Assembly (NCBI RefSeq): GCF_000283155.1
Contig: NW_004454175.1
Coordinates: 1,304,480-1,368,479, forward strand
DNA length: 64,000 nt
Reading direction: 5' to 3'
Source of the DNA: Ceratotherium simum simum
Lineage: Eukaryota; Chordata; Mammalia; Perissodactyla; Rhinocerotidae
Shown in pieces: positions 1 through 12,569 of the stretch (the stretch's first letter is position 1; each line of letters opens with the position of its first letter). The notes beneath the pieces were generated by a model. The model did no database searches, was not told the origin of the DNA, and saw only the letters and a list, made by a program, of their open reading frames with translations. The translations under genes and the position numbers were made by a program.

Positions 1-877
1 GCCACTTCCTGACACCTGCCTTCTAACAGTAGCTGTAACCAGCCCTACCATCCTACAGTTTCCTTTCATGTGCCATTTTACAGGTTCCCATTCACGGTAT
101 GAATACAGAACAGCGAGACAGAATGTTCCACAAACATGCCAGAATGTATGCATCCAAACAAATCTTATACTTCAAAATAGCAATGGGCTAAAACATTTTG
201 AATATCCCTTTTGGAGCCTGTTGAAATGAGAAATAGTCTTTCTTAACTGGGTACTCTTCTATTTCCATGCCCTTTTATTCCCTTACTTTTCTTGTTCTCA
301 TATTACTGCTTTTCCCTGTATTTAACAATACAGTTCCACTTGTTGAGTGCCTACCACGTACCAGGCATAAATACCAATATTTCATTTAATTCTCAAAATA
401 ACCCTGTAAGGTACAATAACCCAGTATTACAGATGAGGAAACTGAGGCTGCAGAAGTGAAGTCTTCTGCTTAAGGCAGAGCCAGAATTTTTCATTCAGTT
501 CAGTTGGACTCCAGTAGTGAGCTCTGGGACACATCTCACTTGCCCCACACCTCTCTGCCCCTTCCCTCCTTTTTCCACCTGCCTCCAGCGCCTGCCCTCT
601 TGGGGTCTCCAAAGGGAATCTGTGCTGCCCGTGGCCTAGAGCCTAAGACCCTGAGGAAAAGGACCACGTGATTGGAAGCCCTCTGAGCCCTGGCAGAAAT
701 AGAGTGCATCAGGAAACAGAACTCACCTTTGCAGACTGCCTATGTCTGTGGGTGTGACTGCCTGAGTGAATGCTCAGTCCGCTCTACTCCACTTCAAGTA
801 GATCACCAGAAGCTGAGGGCTTCCAGTGATAGAAGAGAGAGGGACAGACCTAAATTTCCATTCATGATCCAACTTAC
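1..877 (-). other. GPR155: Part of GPR155 intron 7
   Basis: This is intron sequence downstream of the exon 7 donor (GTAAGTT at 871-877). Apart from a MIR at about 318-470 I see no exon, although exon 8 must lie further left. Confidence 0.7.
318..470 (+). repeat. MIR SINE
   Basis: The text runs from TTGAGTGCCTACCACGTACC through ATTTAATTCTCAAAATAACC to ACAGATGAGGAAACTGAGGC. This is the conserved core and right half of MIR. It lies in GPR155 intron 7. Confidence 0.8.
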
Positions 878-995
878 CTGTCCACAGGTAGGTGCTATAG
901 AGGGAGCAGTACAATAGAACAAACACCAGAATTTGTCCAACAAAATTTTTTTCATTAACGAAATTCCATATCATCATTCCAGCACAGACAATAGA
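878..995 (-). CDS. GPR155: GPR155 coding exon 7 (start of the GPCR-like helices)
   Basis: This exon encodes residues 425-463 plus the first base of codon 464. It begins SIVCAGMMIW after a TTTTTTTCTTCAG acceptor and ends at YLWTG, where a GTAAGTT donor splits the last codon (phase 1). The peptide is very hydrophobic and forms a membrane helix (about VGQILVFVLLYCSLYSTYLW) after the NEKN loop. It matches GPR155 at the point where the transporter-like domain passes into the GPCR-like domain. It is the last coding exon in the window; the remaining helices, LED region and DEP domain must lie past position 1. I see no frameshift or stop. Confidence 0.93.
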
Positions 996-1594
996 CTGAA
1001 GAAAAAAATGATTAAAAAACCCAAAGTCAGTCATACTCATATGAGTCATCTTCATATGTTTTATTCGCAGCAAATATAATTATTCATTTTTAATTATTGT
1101 TGAGTAATTATCAACTGTTACGTACCAGTTATACTAAAACTTCAAGTTTTATGATAAAAAAACCCTTTCTATCCAGAGTCTTTAACAAAGTACATATTTA
1201 ATGGAAACACATGACAATATCCTAAATACTAACTTGATATTTAGTAATGGTTTACATAGAAAATACTAAACTTTTTTCTATTATAATTTGCGACATACAA
1301 AAATTTAACTAGAAAAATAAGATAGTGAGAGTTCAATTTTTAATGATTCAATTATTTCTATTAAAAATGCAAAATTATCATTGAATGCCATTAGCCTCAA
1401 CTTTATATAGTTCAAGACCTATTGCAATAATTAATAAATTAGGCATAAATTAATTGTAATCAAATTGTAATTGATTACATTTGGTAATACTCCTGACTTT
1501 ATCAGTGGAAAAACTCAGCAAAGTAATTTTCTCCTTTATTGTAGTATAATTGATAAGGAAAGCATAGTTCTACATATCTGTAAGGTTTACTAAC
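996..1594 (-). other. GPR155: GPR155 intron 6
   Basis: A short AT-rich intron between exons 6 and 7 with a clear donor and acceptor. I see no repeat or other feature in it. Confidence 0.8.
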
Positions 1595-1678
1595 CTGAGC
1601 AATGAGTAAATTAGTTGTAAGCATATGAGGAAGCTGTTTATATTTCTTACTCAAAAGAAGTATAGCCAACGACCAGAT
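1595..1678 (-). CDS. GPR155: GPR155 coding exon 6
   Basis: This 84-bp exon encodes residues 397-424, starting IWSLAILLLSKKYKQLPHML and ending TTNLLIAQ. The acceptor is TTTTCTTTTAAG and the donor is CAG|GTTAGT; both flanks are phase 0, so the exon could be skipped without shifting the frame. The peptide is half of a membrane helix followed by a basic KKYKQ loop and the start of the next helix. Only the exact match to the GPR155 family and the splice sites identify so short an exon. Confidence 0.92.
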
Positions 1679-2619
1679 CTTAAAAGAAAAAAGGTTCAAA
1701 AGTTATTCAGGTTTTTTAATCTTTATAATTACTTATTAAATAACTCATTGATTAGCCTCTTTAAAGAATCCTTTTTATCCTGGTTCAGAAAGAAACTCCA
1801 ATATTTTATTTACTTTAACTTGTCTAGTTCCCAAAAAGGTATTAAGGCAAATCACTATATCCAAAGTAAAATAAAAAGCACGGAGAGATCCTATCGTAAA
1901 TTAACTGTCCAATAACGACGGGGTCTTTGAGAACTAATGCCTTGACCAGGGCCATGTTCTAACTTCCCTTACCTTCAGTGGCTGGAGTGGGACACAGGCT
2001 CACAGCCAACTATTCAGGAAAAGAGCTTCAGTGGGAGATGCAGTTACAACGCACTATTCTAAGTTTTCCTTTTTTGATTCCAACATATTGGCTCACGAGG
2101 TATCTAAAATCCAGGCTGTCTTACTTCAAACAATACACATTGCCCACTTGAAGATTAATTGTCTTACATTCCTTACATTTAAAAGGATTGGGTTTCTGTT
2201 CTTCCTACACAGTGGCCAGCTAAGTATGCTGGTTGATTTCCTTTTTACTTCTCCCCTCATTATCAATCAAAATTGATATTGTCTCTCTCCCCAGACTTCC
2301 CTCTTATCAATGGGCATAGACTTTAAGAATATGTAACAGAAGTGAAATTTCCTAAAAATTACATTAATCACACATTTATCTGTTGCCAATATACATCTTC
2401 ATCCCACCTCCTTTCCTTTAACAGTATAAGTTATCTTTTTCTTCAGCCAGAATACTGCTTGAATTCAATAGGCAACTTGATCTATAAGATATTGTAGTTG
2501 TCAAGTGTTTAATTTGAGCTAGATATATGGAAAAAATTTCATTAACATTAAATGGGTGATTGGACGTGATCCCAAACATCCCTTCCAGCCCCATGATTCT
2601 ACAAAAGCTAGTATTTGTA

Positions 2620-2800
2620 TAGTGATTCACTATTTGCAGAATGCTTTTCACATATATTGTCTCATTTAATCCTTAAAACAACCCATGGAAATAGGTAAAA
2701 TTATTCTATTTTATAGCTGAGAAAACTGAAACTTAGAGAGTTTAAGGTAACTCTGTGGAGATACACAGTTAGTCTGTGATAGGGCCAAGAGTCAAATCCA
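2620..2800 (+). repeat. MIR SINE interrupted by an ERE
   Basis: The MIR core is recognisable from TTGTCTCATTTAATCCTTAA and TTTATAGCTGAGAAAACTGA. It continues to GTCAAATCCACATCTG, where an ERE is inserted. A remnant resumes after the ERE at about 3064. Confidence 0.75.
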
Positions 2801-2806
2801 CATCTG

Positions 2807-3063
2807 GGGGCTGGCCTGGTAGTGTAGTGGTTAAGTTAGCATGCTTCCCTTCAGCAGCTCAGGGGTCACAAGTTCGGATCCCGGGTATGGACCTACACAC
2901 CGCTCATCAAGCCATGCTGTGGCAGCATCCCACATACAAAATAGAGGAAAATGGGCACAGACGTTAGCTCAGGGCTAATGTTCCTCAACAAAAAGAGGAG
3001 GATTGGCAATGGATGTTGGCTCAGAGCCAGTCTCCCTCACCCCCACCACACACATACAAAAAA
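2807..3063 (+). mobile_element. ERE-type tRNA-derived SINE
   Basis: A full-length element starting GGGGCTGGCCTGGTAGTG. It has a tRNA-like head with A box and B box (GTTCGGATCCC), then the GTTAGCTCAGGGC tail unit twice and an A-rich end. The target duplication AAATCCACATCTG (2794-2806) versus AAATCCAGGTCTG (3064-3076) matches at 11 of 13 bases. It is inserted in a MIR within GPR155 intron 5. Confidence 0.9.
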
Positions 3064-3285
3064 AAATCCAGGTCTGACTAAATCTCACACCTTGCCGGCT
3101 ATACAACTCTAACTCCCAATTGGAAAGACAAAATTCAGAAGGCTGATGTTATATTTTACGGGCAGGCTTTAGGCTTTCTCTATTGCATAAGAGATTAGAT
3201 TTTTAAATCCCTAACTTCCCATTACCAAGCTATTCTCAAACTCATTCTGTGGTTTTCATTCATTTTTACACTGAAACATACTTAC

Positions 3286-3441
3286 CAAGGAGACCAAGCT
3301 GATAATACTTATATCAAAACTAACATTCTGGATGGCATATGCCAATGGCTTAGGGTCCATAGTGGGAAAGGTCAGTAACCAGGCAGAAACATACATGATC
3401 GGCGCAGACACAAACGTGCTTATTACCATCCCTGAGGTTAT
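3286..3441 (-). CDS. GPR155: GPR155 coding exon 5
   Basis: This 156-bp exon encodes residues 345-396, starting ITSGMVISTFVSAPIMYVSA and ending with the helix SFDISIISLVSL. The acceptor is TTTTTTGCAG|ATAACC and the donor is TTG|GTAAGTATG; both boundaries are phase 0. In the PIN-fold model of LYCHOS, the stretch around VEI-ITSGMVIS lies in the last helices of the transporter-like domain; this placement is from family knowledge. The reading frame is intact. Confidence 0.94.
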
Positions 3442-4365
3442 CTGCAAAAAAGAAATCAAAGTGAGGAGAGTCACAGTCTCACTTAAACAATTACCTTAAA
3501 TTTTAAATAGCCACAGCACACTAAGGTGTTCTGAAATAAAACCAAGAGTCAGTAAAAAGACATTACAGAATCCAGCACGTTATCTAATGCCATACTTCCC
3601 CTTTTGGATAGTCCTTAGTAGAAAACACAGTCGTGTTCCCTTGGCCCTTCTTTCAATCTATGCTCAATTTACATTTGCACATAACAAATACTAGACATCC
3701 CACTGCTGATGGTTATCTTTTAGGTTCTGGAAAGTAAACCATATTAATGATCTAATTAAACCAATGACCAGTTTCTTTCCATACTATTTCATAAAATATA
3801 GGGCAATAAAAAAAGAGAAATTCAATTCAAAAAGAGAAAAATTACCATGCAAACATTTTACAGATTAAATAATGGAACTGACTTGCATTAAACAATTTAG
3901 TTCCTTCCTGTTATATTTCAAAAGCATTTACTCTAATGCTGTAGATAACATGTACAATACACTTAGACACTGTTAACAATTTCATGTTAACCGATTTTAG
4001 CTATTTACTGCAGTTGATTATGTGGTGTTTTGCATCTGATGGTTGAATTATCAAAGAATGAAACAGTTTTTTTTCCCCTCAAAATTTCAAAAGTTACGTT
4101 TCTGTAATAACTTTTAGGCTTAAGTAAAAGTTTGGCAATAAAATACTTGAAACTAAAAAAACTAATGAAATAAGTCATGGCTGAATAAAGACCCCAGATT
4201 AAATAACTCTATTGTTACATGATGTTACATGATGCCTCTTTATTTACAATGAGGTAGTTTATAGTTATCAAATTCTCATAAGAGAATGCTGATTTCTCCA
4301 TTTTAAAAATTCATTTTTCTACTAACCACACAAACAATCAAACTTAGAAAGTAGTATATACATAC
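3442..4365 (-). other. GPR155: GPR155 intron 4
   Basis: AT-rich intron between exons 4 and 5. I see no recognisable repeat, RNA gene or extra exon. Confidence 0.8.
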
Positions 4366-4531
4366 AATCTCTACTTCCATGTTGAACTGTGTTGCAAAGA
4401 TAGCCACTCCTGGTGCTACAGGAAAGACACCATACAAAAATGCATAATTTGATAAACTTGTGTGGTTCACTACACTGTCGCCCTTGTCCAAGAGTTCCAC
4501 CATTTCTCTGCCCACAAGTGGTACCACCAGG
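4366..4531 (-). CDS. GPR155: GPR155 coding exon 4
   Basis: This exon encodes residues 289-344. Its first base completes the Leu-289 codon split at the end of exon 3 (phase 2). The acceptor is TTTCTTCAG|CCTGG and the donor is ATT|GTATGTATA. The peptide runs LLVVPLVGREMVELLDKGD, then NHTSLSNYAFLYGVFPVAPG, and ends AIFATQFNMEVEI. The YGVFPVAPGVAIFATQF part is the second half of the inverted-repeat PIN/BASS-like fold and mirrors the ATQSNDFALGYPI part of exon 2. Compared with my memory of the human protein, a few conservative changes occur (LLVLPLLCR to LLVVPLVGR). Confidence 0.93.
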
Positions 4532-6243
4532 CTGAAGAAACAAGAAATGCATCATTACTTGATATCAAAGCATGTTGGTCCCCAAGCGTTAGATCACTCT
4601 AGGGAACTTGGCATTAGGTTATTCTTCTCCTGCCCAGAAGGTGATTTGTATGCACAATTCTCCGTATGCCTACTTGTGGACATTTTGTTAAAAGAATCAA
4701 GAATTCAACTTGGAGCCCTTTAAAGTGTAACAATATTCTAGAAATACTTCAAATATCAGGGATTAGGAGGAAAAAACTCAGATTTTTTGTTCTACGAATA
4801 ATTTTCTCGCAAAAAATTTATAAAAGTTGCAATTATAGCTGCTGTTTCCTGCTTCCTCTATTAGCTCATTGAAATGTTAAAAGAAAAAAAAGATTGACAA
4901 TCTGAGTAAATTTTTTTCTTGAAAATTACTAAACTCTTTTTTGAAAAAAAAAGTTGATCTTTATTATGATTAGGGGTTTAAATGGTTTGGGTAATAACAA
5001 TGCTGCTCAATTAGATTCTAAAAACAGTAGAAAAATAGGTATCTTACAATTAGCTCTTCACCTTTGTAAAGACAAAAAAGTTTAGCAAAGGGAATTGAAA
5101 CAACTGAGGTAGAGCAGAAAATTAGTGAAATCCAGACCTGGTGAAGAGTAAATTATTAAACAAATCCTATAGGATTCCACAGAAAGAGCCTATCAACAGT
5201 AGCTAGGCTAATGGGGCTTTCCTTTAAAAACAACAAGACCAACGTTGATAACACTGTCACAGCAGCAACTAGAGAGATGCTCTAGGATGGAGTAAAGAAC
5301 TACTTTTTAATATTTAATTTAATATTTTTTTAATTTGAAAAATAGACAAAGAACATATCTAACAGGGATCAACGACCAGAAAAAAAGATTTAAAAAATGA
5401 GAATATTGAAATTCTACTTATAAGTTTAAGTTGATAATACTATTATTGTTAGAACCATATCTATTACTGTGGCAACTAATACTTTATTTCCAAGGAGCAT
5501 AATACCACCATAAATAATTTTCAGAACTTATATTCATTTTTATTATTTTGAAAACGAGATACTATTTCATATTGCACTGGTCTCATGAATTTAACTGTCT
5601 ATACAAGAGCTGAATTCAATAGTTAAGTATGTCCCAAGTGCCTTGGGATAATCTTGCAGTAAAATTATGTCACTTGCACCATGAAATTTAACGCCATGGC
5701 TCATGAGCTAAGTAAGCTGAATAACTATTAACTAAGGAGCTGATAAGAACTTTTTATTTGATGGACTAGGAATAGATGGTTGATAATCATTCATGTTGAC
5801 TTATTTATATTTAGAAATTTCAACCACCCTCAGAATTACAGAATATTTCCCCCAAAATTCATGATAAAAATAGTTTATATTCAAAATTATTGTTCTCATC
5901 ATCATGACTAAGATGCTTTTGACTTTAGGATTTTAATAGATTTAGAAAACTCAGAAATCCTGAAAAATTCCTTAAAAAGTATGATCAAACTTGGACATTA
6001 GGAGATATTAAGTAAAATTATATAAAAGCTGAAGGGAAACCAATAATCTTTATCCTCTGACAGTAAAAATGGGAAGAATAACCTACACGGAAGAAGGAAA
6101 TGACTTTCCACAATATACCAACATCACATTTTCCTTTAAATCACAACTATTCAATTGGGAGGAATTACTACTATCACTCTTCTTAAAGGAGAAAATAAAG
6201 CTTTCACAAAGGACAGCTCCCAAGTTAAATGAGTGAAACTTAC
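4532..6243 (-). other. GPR155: GPR155 intron 3
   Basis: AT-rich intron between exons 3 and 4. It lacks any ERE or obvious L1 and I see nothing else to name in it. Confidence 0.8.
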
Positions 6244-6643
6244 AGTTTAGCTGTGATGAGAAGAATTAGTACAACAAATGCTGACTTCTTCAGTTTCTTT
6301 ATTTTTCCTACCATTGTAAGACCAAGATAAAATAGAGCTGATCCAGAAAAAGAATTTCCAAGTCCATCAAGAAAATTTTCCATATATACAGGCACCTTTT
6401 GATCCAGAATAAAATTGAAGGCAATGCCAATGAAGACCATAAATACTATTGGGTTCTGTAATACCCGTAGAAATCCGAGTCCCATGATTTTTATTTTGTT
6501 TTGAGAAACATTTTGAGCATCTTTCGACTTCTGGATTTCACAGAAGATAAACCCTATAGGGTTTAACATCATAAGAGATATTGGTGCCACCAAATAAATG
6601 TACTGGAGATATTCTGGGTATGTAGTTTGATATAAAGCTTCAA
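6244..6643 (-). CDS. GPR155: GPR155 coding exon 3
   Basis: This 400-bp exon encodes residues 156-288 plus two bases of codon 289. The acceptor is TTTTTCAG|TTGAAG, which joins the G left by exon 2 to make Val-156. The donor is AAACT|GTAAGTTTC. The peptide starts VEALYQTTYPEYLQYIYLVA. It then has a long helix (PISLMMLNPIGFIFCEI), a cytosolic linker (QKSKDAQNVSQNKIK), and helices around LRVLQNPIVFMVFIGIAFNF and SGSALFYLGLTMVG, followed by a basic loop (KIKKLKK) and another helix. This is the core of the transporter-like domain. No stop or frameshift interrupts it. Confidence 0.95.
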
Positions 6644-7029
6644 CTGAAAAACAAGAATTAAAATTGATTTTAAAATGATCACCACAGAAATATATTAATA
6701 CATTATGTATATTATGTTTTCTGTGCTTAATTATAGCATACTGTAATCTAAATAGTGCAGAATGACCTCCTTACCCTAGTTTTGGAAAAGTACATTTTAG
6801 TAAGAAAGCTGAAAAGGAAGAAAAACACACTATATTAAATAACATTTAGCTTATAAAATGATAATCAACTTGCACAAATTATTTTTAGTAAAACTCACTA
6901 ATTTTTACTACGTAGAGGCTAAGACCAGTCTCAAAAAAAAACCAGCATAATTGTAGAATTCTTAAAAGAAACAATTCAAAGTAAAAATCTAGTAACAAAT
7001 TAAATGTTTAAGTAGTAATAGCAACAAGG

Positions 7030-7810
7030 TGGTTGTTGGTTCCCTTGAGGGGAAGTTTCACTGGAGTGGTGAGGCAGGAGTCAGAGTACAGAGGACTGAA
7101 GAGCAAGTAGGAGACAACGAACTAAAAAATGAGCACCAAAGTGATGGAGTCCAAGCTGTACAGGAAAAGAAGTGAAGATGGGAGACGGCTGACAAACAGA
7201 AAGTAGAGGGGTCAGAGACTGGAGGCCCCTATGAAGTCCAAGAATTACGTGCAGTTGGAAGTTGAGGAGTTTGGATAAGTCAGACAGTGAGCTATTGAAT
7301 TTAATATTTTCCATATGACCAGGTAGGATGAGGCCATGTTCGCGGGTAGCTGAAATGGAGTAAAGGAAGACATCATTGGAGGTAAGGAGGCTCAGGAACT
7401 GAGAGGGCAGAGAATTTGATGGGTAGTTCACATGGATGCTCAAGTCAAACAAGATAATGGCAAAACTTGGGAGTAGAGAAGACGACAATGAGACAGATTA
7501 ATTAAAGTCTTCAATGAATGAGGAGGAATGGTTAGAATGAGGTCAGCAGATGACAGCAACGAGGATGAGGGGTCGAGCCAGGCAGCATGAACCTCAAAGA
7601 AGCAGTTTTTACAAAAGAGCAGAGAATAATGGCCTAGCAGTGGTACAAGGTGGCTATGAGGATGCCAGTCCTACCATTGCTCATGTGGTATGCAGGCGAT
7701 GAGAAAATGAGCAGCCTCCATTTGAGAGGAATGAAAGAGAATGAATGCCTCCAGGGAAGACCAGTGAAGATGCTGAAGAATTAGGGATGGAAAGGTGGAT
7801 CTAAGAAATG
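7030..7810. repeat. Purine-rich block, probably an old interspersed repeat
   Basis: Composition changes abruptly from AT-rich intron to a G+A-rich strand with repeated GAGG, GATGAGG and GGAAGA words. The style resembles old mammalian repeat consensus sequences, but I cannot name the family. The longest open frame across it (minus strand, 7081-7488) has low complexity and no domain I recognise. Confidence 0.35.
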
Positions 7811-9186
7811 TTTGGGAGGGGAATACAGTGGAGTCAGATCAATGCACATTAAACTAAGGGAAATTCACCTACACTCTCTTAGGAAAACAAAAGTTTCATC
7901 GTTTTTTTTTCATAAAGCATGTTCCCAAATGCAAACTAATTACTTCACTTGTTTATTGAAGAACAATAATGGTAGAGAAAAAAATATGGCTGTTAGACTT
8001 ATGAGAAATGGTACAATATACACAAAGTACGTGTGCTGTATTTTGTGGGTGATTTAAAGGATTTTTCAAAGGTTTGACTGTATATGATGACTTTAGAACC
8101 TAACCTAACCACTGCATAAGATGAGACTCCTTGGGAGACTGTGGGTGGATCAGACTTTTGCAGTTGCTTGGTGGATGTGAGGGTTGGTGGCCTGGTCTCG
8201 GGTTGATCAGGGCAACTTAGAGCCTTGGAGTAAGCAACCTGGTCTCTAGGCACATGTTTGGCAATGTGTTCTGAAATTATTCAACCTCATACATACAAAG
8301 GCTGATTCATAAGTGATTTCAAGTTGAGAATGAAAGATAAAAAACAACAGCCACAATCACTCACAAGGAGAGAGGCAAACACGTGAAAAACTTTAAAGAT
8401 TAGGTTTCTCAATTTACATCAAGATAAAGTGACACAGGTAGGAAAATATACTTGTTTTCTTACTCAGGATACATAAGTTCAGTTAATGTCATGCACATGT
8501 CCCATTAAAGTTATGTAACTAGATTATATAACCTTTGAAGTTCACTTTCTTCTCATTAGCTAAAACCTACTTTTCATAAGATTCAATTCCCTTTTTTTCA
8601 GCTAAGCACCTACAGAGGTCTATAATATCTCTAAAAGGAAGCAGTGGTTAAACCAAACATACTTAATTACATAAAATTTCACAAATTCTTTCCACTGACC
8701 TCCAAGTTAGATATCCTAGCTCTACAACTCTTAGTGGTTTTCTTTCATATTTCATAAGGTTTCATCTTTTAAGTAAAAAAAGCAGCACTTTTGATAACTA
8801 TTTCTAGATAGCTACACTTCTTCTGAATAGATATTCTATCTCTAAAAGAATTGTGTCCATACCCGCCCACCACTCAATTTTTAAAAGAAAGAGCATATTT
8901 TGGAAAAGCCTTGTGTTTTCAATCCGAGCACAAGAATTTTCCCAAGTGGTCAAAATAAAATGCATAAGGTATCTTTGATGACTTACAGTACACAAAGTCC
9001 CTTAAGTTAATGCCATTTTCCATTTACTTTCCTGGCACACTAGCACTTAATCACCATCACATAATGGACTCTAGATTGTTTTAAAAGCTCACTGCAAATT
9101 TGAGCAACAGCTTTTATTATCTACAGCTAGCCAATCACTAAGTACTTTCTTCTTTTGCAGGATCTTTTATATTTTCTCTCTCTCTC

Positions 9187-9375
9187 TTTTTTTTTTTTTG
9201 GCTGAGGAAGATTCACCCTGAGCTAACATCTGTGCGAATCTTCCTCTATTTTGCATGTGAGTTGCCGCCACAGCATGGCCGCTGACAAGTAGTATAGGTC
9301 CGCGCCCAGGAACTGAACCCAGGCAGCCGAAGCGGAGCGTGCCGAACTTAACCACTAGGCCACGGGGCCGGCCCC
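9187..9375 (-). mobile_element. ERE-type SINE (antisense)
   Basis: It starts with a T-run (the complement of the A tail), followed by GCTGAGGAAGATTCACCCTG and the tRNA-like part. It ends at the complement of the head, CCACGGGGCCGGCCCC. The flanks TATTTTCTCTCT (about 9169) and TATTTTCTCTTCT (9378) are a probable target duplication. Confidence 0.9.
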
Positions 9376-9749
9376 TGTATTTTCTCTTCTTGATTCCTAC
9401 TAATACCACTAGTCAAAAATCTCAAAACTGGGTGACTTAATGTGTTTACCAACCTATATTCTTTTGGTTTTTCTTGACCACCTCCTGCATCCATTTTATT
9501 CACTGCTGACAATATCATCTAAATCTTAACTTTCAAAAATTAAGATTTTCCACAGCTCTCACCACCCATAAGAATGGTTATAAAACCGTTCTTTTCGACA
9601 TTCATAGTCCACTCTCCACAAGCGGTCCCTTATTTATCCAGCTTATCTCTCACTATTCCTTAGTGCAAAGGAATAGCCAGTTTAACTATCAACCAGTTTA
9701 ATATTATCATCACAGTAGACAAACACCAGGTTCATCATTAGTAGTTCTA

Positions 9750-10015
9750 CGTGCTGATCATCATTCCCCAACTTCTTGAAGTCTCTCCTTTCTTATCTAA
9801 ATCTTGCTTACTGTTTAAGCCCTGCCTCAGGTACCACTTCTTCCACCAAGTCTTCAATTGACATCCTGGATCTCCCCTTCTCTGGATGGCTCTGGTACCT
9901 TGTTCATATTACTGCCACCTCAACCAATTCTAAGTTCCTTGAAGGCATCATTTTATAACCTCCAATCCCAGCCCAGCACTGAGCAAATCTGAAAAATACT
10001 TGCTGAATGGAATTA
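9750..10015 (+). repeat. L2 LINE 3' fragment
   Basis: The text resembles the L2 3' end: a TTAAGCCCTGCCTCAGGTAC stretch, ACTTCTTCCACCAAGTCTTC, then AGCACTGAGCAAATCTGAA and TTGCTGAATGGA. It is diverged and I cannot give a subfamily. Confidence 0.55.
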
Positions 10016-11784
10016 ACATATCAATGAATGTCAAAGGTTTCAGACAGAGTAAAAATGTATTTTGTTAACACACAGCAATTATATCTAATTGTTATCTGTT
10101 AACCCATTTCTTTTTATATCCAATGTTTTTTTCATATTCTGAATATTTATAAAGCAGGTTACTATTGGAGTATTTTAAGTCAGTTGAACACGTACACGAA
10201 GGCAAAAGAAGTATAATCTAGTGGGAGAGCAAAAAATTGGGAATAAATACTTGTTCAATTACTAGAATAGGGTTCAACATGGAAATTTCAGTCCATTTCT
10301 GCCATTCATTGCATAGTTATTTAACATCATGTATTTATCTATAAATTGGCAGTGCTTTTCTTTTGTTACCAATCTAAAGATGGTTTTCAAATCTGAAAAA
10401 CATATAACAACATATATATGAAAGCAGTGACCTATACTAACAAATTAGATTTATAATCATTATATCAACTATTAAGTTCTAATTAATTCTTATAAATAAG
10501 GCTCTTGGGGGGAGAGGAGAATCCCACTATGAGGAATTATTATATAACTTTGCAGAACTAAGACAAAATTAGCCACCCACGGTGGCTCCTATTTTGAGTC
10601 CTGCAGGGTTTCAATCCTAGAAAATAACACAAAGACCCAGACAGGATCATTCTATTATTTAATGGCATATAGTTAAATGCTTCATTTCCTTTCTGTTTAC
10701 AGCTCAAGCACTAGAGCATAATCATGATTAGTCAGGGTACTTATGCTATCAGCATTGTTTGAAGAATAAATTATAGGACTTAACTATGCCTTATTAGTAT
10801 CTTTTAATGACAGAGGCAGGGAACCATTCTGATTTGCTGAAATCAACATTTCACCTTGGTCGATTCTTGGTTTCTTCTCATACTTGGATTTCGTAAAGTA
10901 ATTTTGAAAAAAATTGTTGCTAAAAAAACAGTGAGCTTCTTTTTTAGTCTATAATAATGCACTGTAGTGTTCCATCACTTGAGTATAGATACATCATTTT
11001 AGTAGAATTTCATAGACTGTCAAAATTATCATCATACAGAGAAAAAGGAAATTCAACTGTTCTTTTTTTATTCATTAACTTATCTGCCTTCTCCTAAGTC
11101 ACCTGTCAATTGGACTGATGTTGTGGAACACGCGCAGTCTTAAAAAGGACATTTCCTAGCAGCTATGATGCTTATCTGCTAATGAGAGAGTGGGAATTCC
11201 TGGGAGAGGCCACATAACAAACAGAAAGAAGGGGTCTCTCTCCAAACAAGGCCAGAAAGCAGAAGGGCATGGACAGTAATAATGAATACCTCATCGGAGC
11301 AGACACACAGCCCTGCAGTTCTGTACCACACCTTCCAATCTGCAGATAGATGAGACAGCATTTCTGTCTATACTATTGGCTTCTGGTAAGGCTATTGTCT
11401 ACAACCTAATGCTACAAGAGCTCTTATTTGTGGTTTAAAAACAAAATGACAACTCAAAATCGATAAGCATAATCATCATGGAAATGGGCTAGCATACTGC
11501 TGGGAACAAGATTATTACGAGATTCACTGATTTAATGTGGGACATAAGAAAAGCAGTGATGAAAATGGCCGACTATATTTTTTATTTGGAGAGTCTGCCT
11601 TGATATGAAAATGGATAAACTCATCTAATAGGTCTTTTTCCACTGCTACTCATTTTATGGAATATTTTTAGAATAATGTAAAGATAAAAAAAACTTTGAT
11701 TCTCTCTGAAACTAATGTATTACATGGGCTAGCTGCGTCTTCTGAAGATTAAATGGGCATGTTATATAACTGTGTGGCATAAGA

Positions 11785-11990
11785 GAATGCCCAGGATTTA
11801 GAACCAGAAGACCTAGGTTTGGGTCTCAGTCACCTGTGAGCTGTGTGACCTGGGATAAGACAATTAAATCTCTATAAGCCTGTCTCCTTATTTGAAAATG
11901 AGGATAATAATATCTGCCCTACTTCATATGAGATAAGATATATAAGAAAGTACTCTATAACATTACAAATGTTAGTTCTACTTATTTATG
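11785..11990 (+). repeat. MIR SINE
   Basis: The MIR core is clear: GAGCTGTGTGACCTGGGATA, ATTAAATCTCTATAAGCCTG and TGAAAATGAGGATAATAATA, in GPR155 intron 2. Confidence 0.85.
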
Positions 11991-12569
11991 GGCTTACTAA
12001 TCTATGGGAGCATGAAACTATATATTTACAGTTTATGTCTAAATTAAGATATAGCAATATTTATTGAATATTTAACACTATGATACTGAGCCACTTCTAA
12101 GGTCTTTATTCCATAAATACCTTGATAAATTTACATTATTAATGCTCCTGAAGAGGACAAACACATTAACTCCTTGTTCTTTTATTTCTGAAGTCTTTAT
12201 TTAAATGCTTGGTTCATCCTTAATTTTAAAATTCAACAACCTTAAAGGAACACCTGTGTAGTTTCTGACTATTTACAGCTCAGTTATCTAAGAGCCTAGT
12301 TTTTCCCCTCTCATAAACCTGCTTTACTCATAGTTATCTAATTTCTAAGGTATACCTCCGTTTCTGGTAAGCGAGATGGAGGAGGGTCAAAATTGGAGAA
12401 AGATGAAAAGTATAGTACACTGGAATCCTTTTGGTGCCAGTGGTGAAATAACTTGGGGGTGGGTGGGGCTGGGGAGGGAAATCTGAAAGTCAATGGTAGA
12501 TTTCAATTGTCCATTTCAATAAGTTTTTTTCAGTCTCTGCTCAGAAGATATATCATCAGAGAGGACTTT

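Larger units (their letters stand above)
1679..3285 (-). other. GPR155: GPR155 intron 5
   Basis: Intron between exons 5 and 6. Its right half contains a MIR that was later split by an ERE SINE (listed separately). The region 1679-2610 is AT-rich and shows nothing I can name. Confidence 0.8.

Noticed and set aside
2776..2967. Open frames across ERE SINEs (here and at 9167, 13183, 23245, 25021, 34723, 59462, 60311)
   Set aside because: All are translations of the same tRNA-derived SINE body in different frames.
7081..7488. 135-codon minus-strand open frame in GPR155 intron 2
   Set aside because: Leu/Ser-rich translation of a purine-rich repeat block, without splice sites or a domain.
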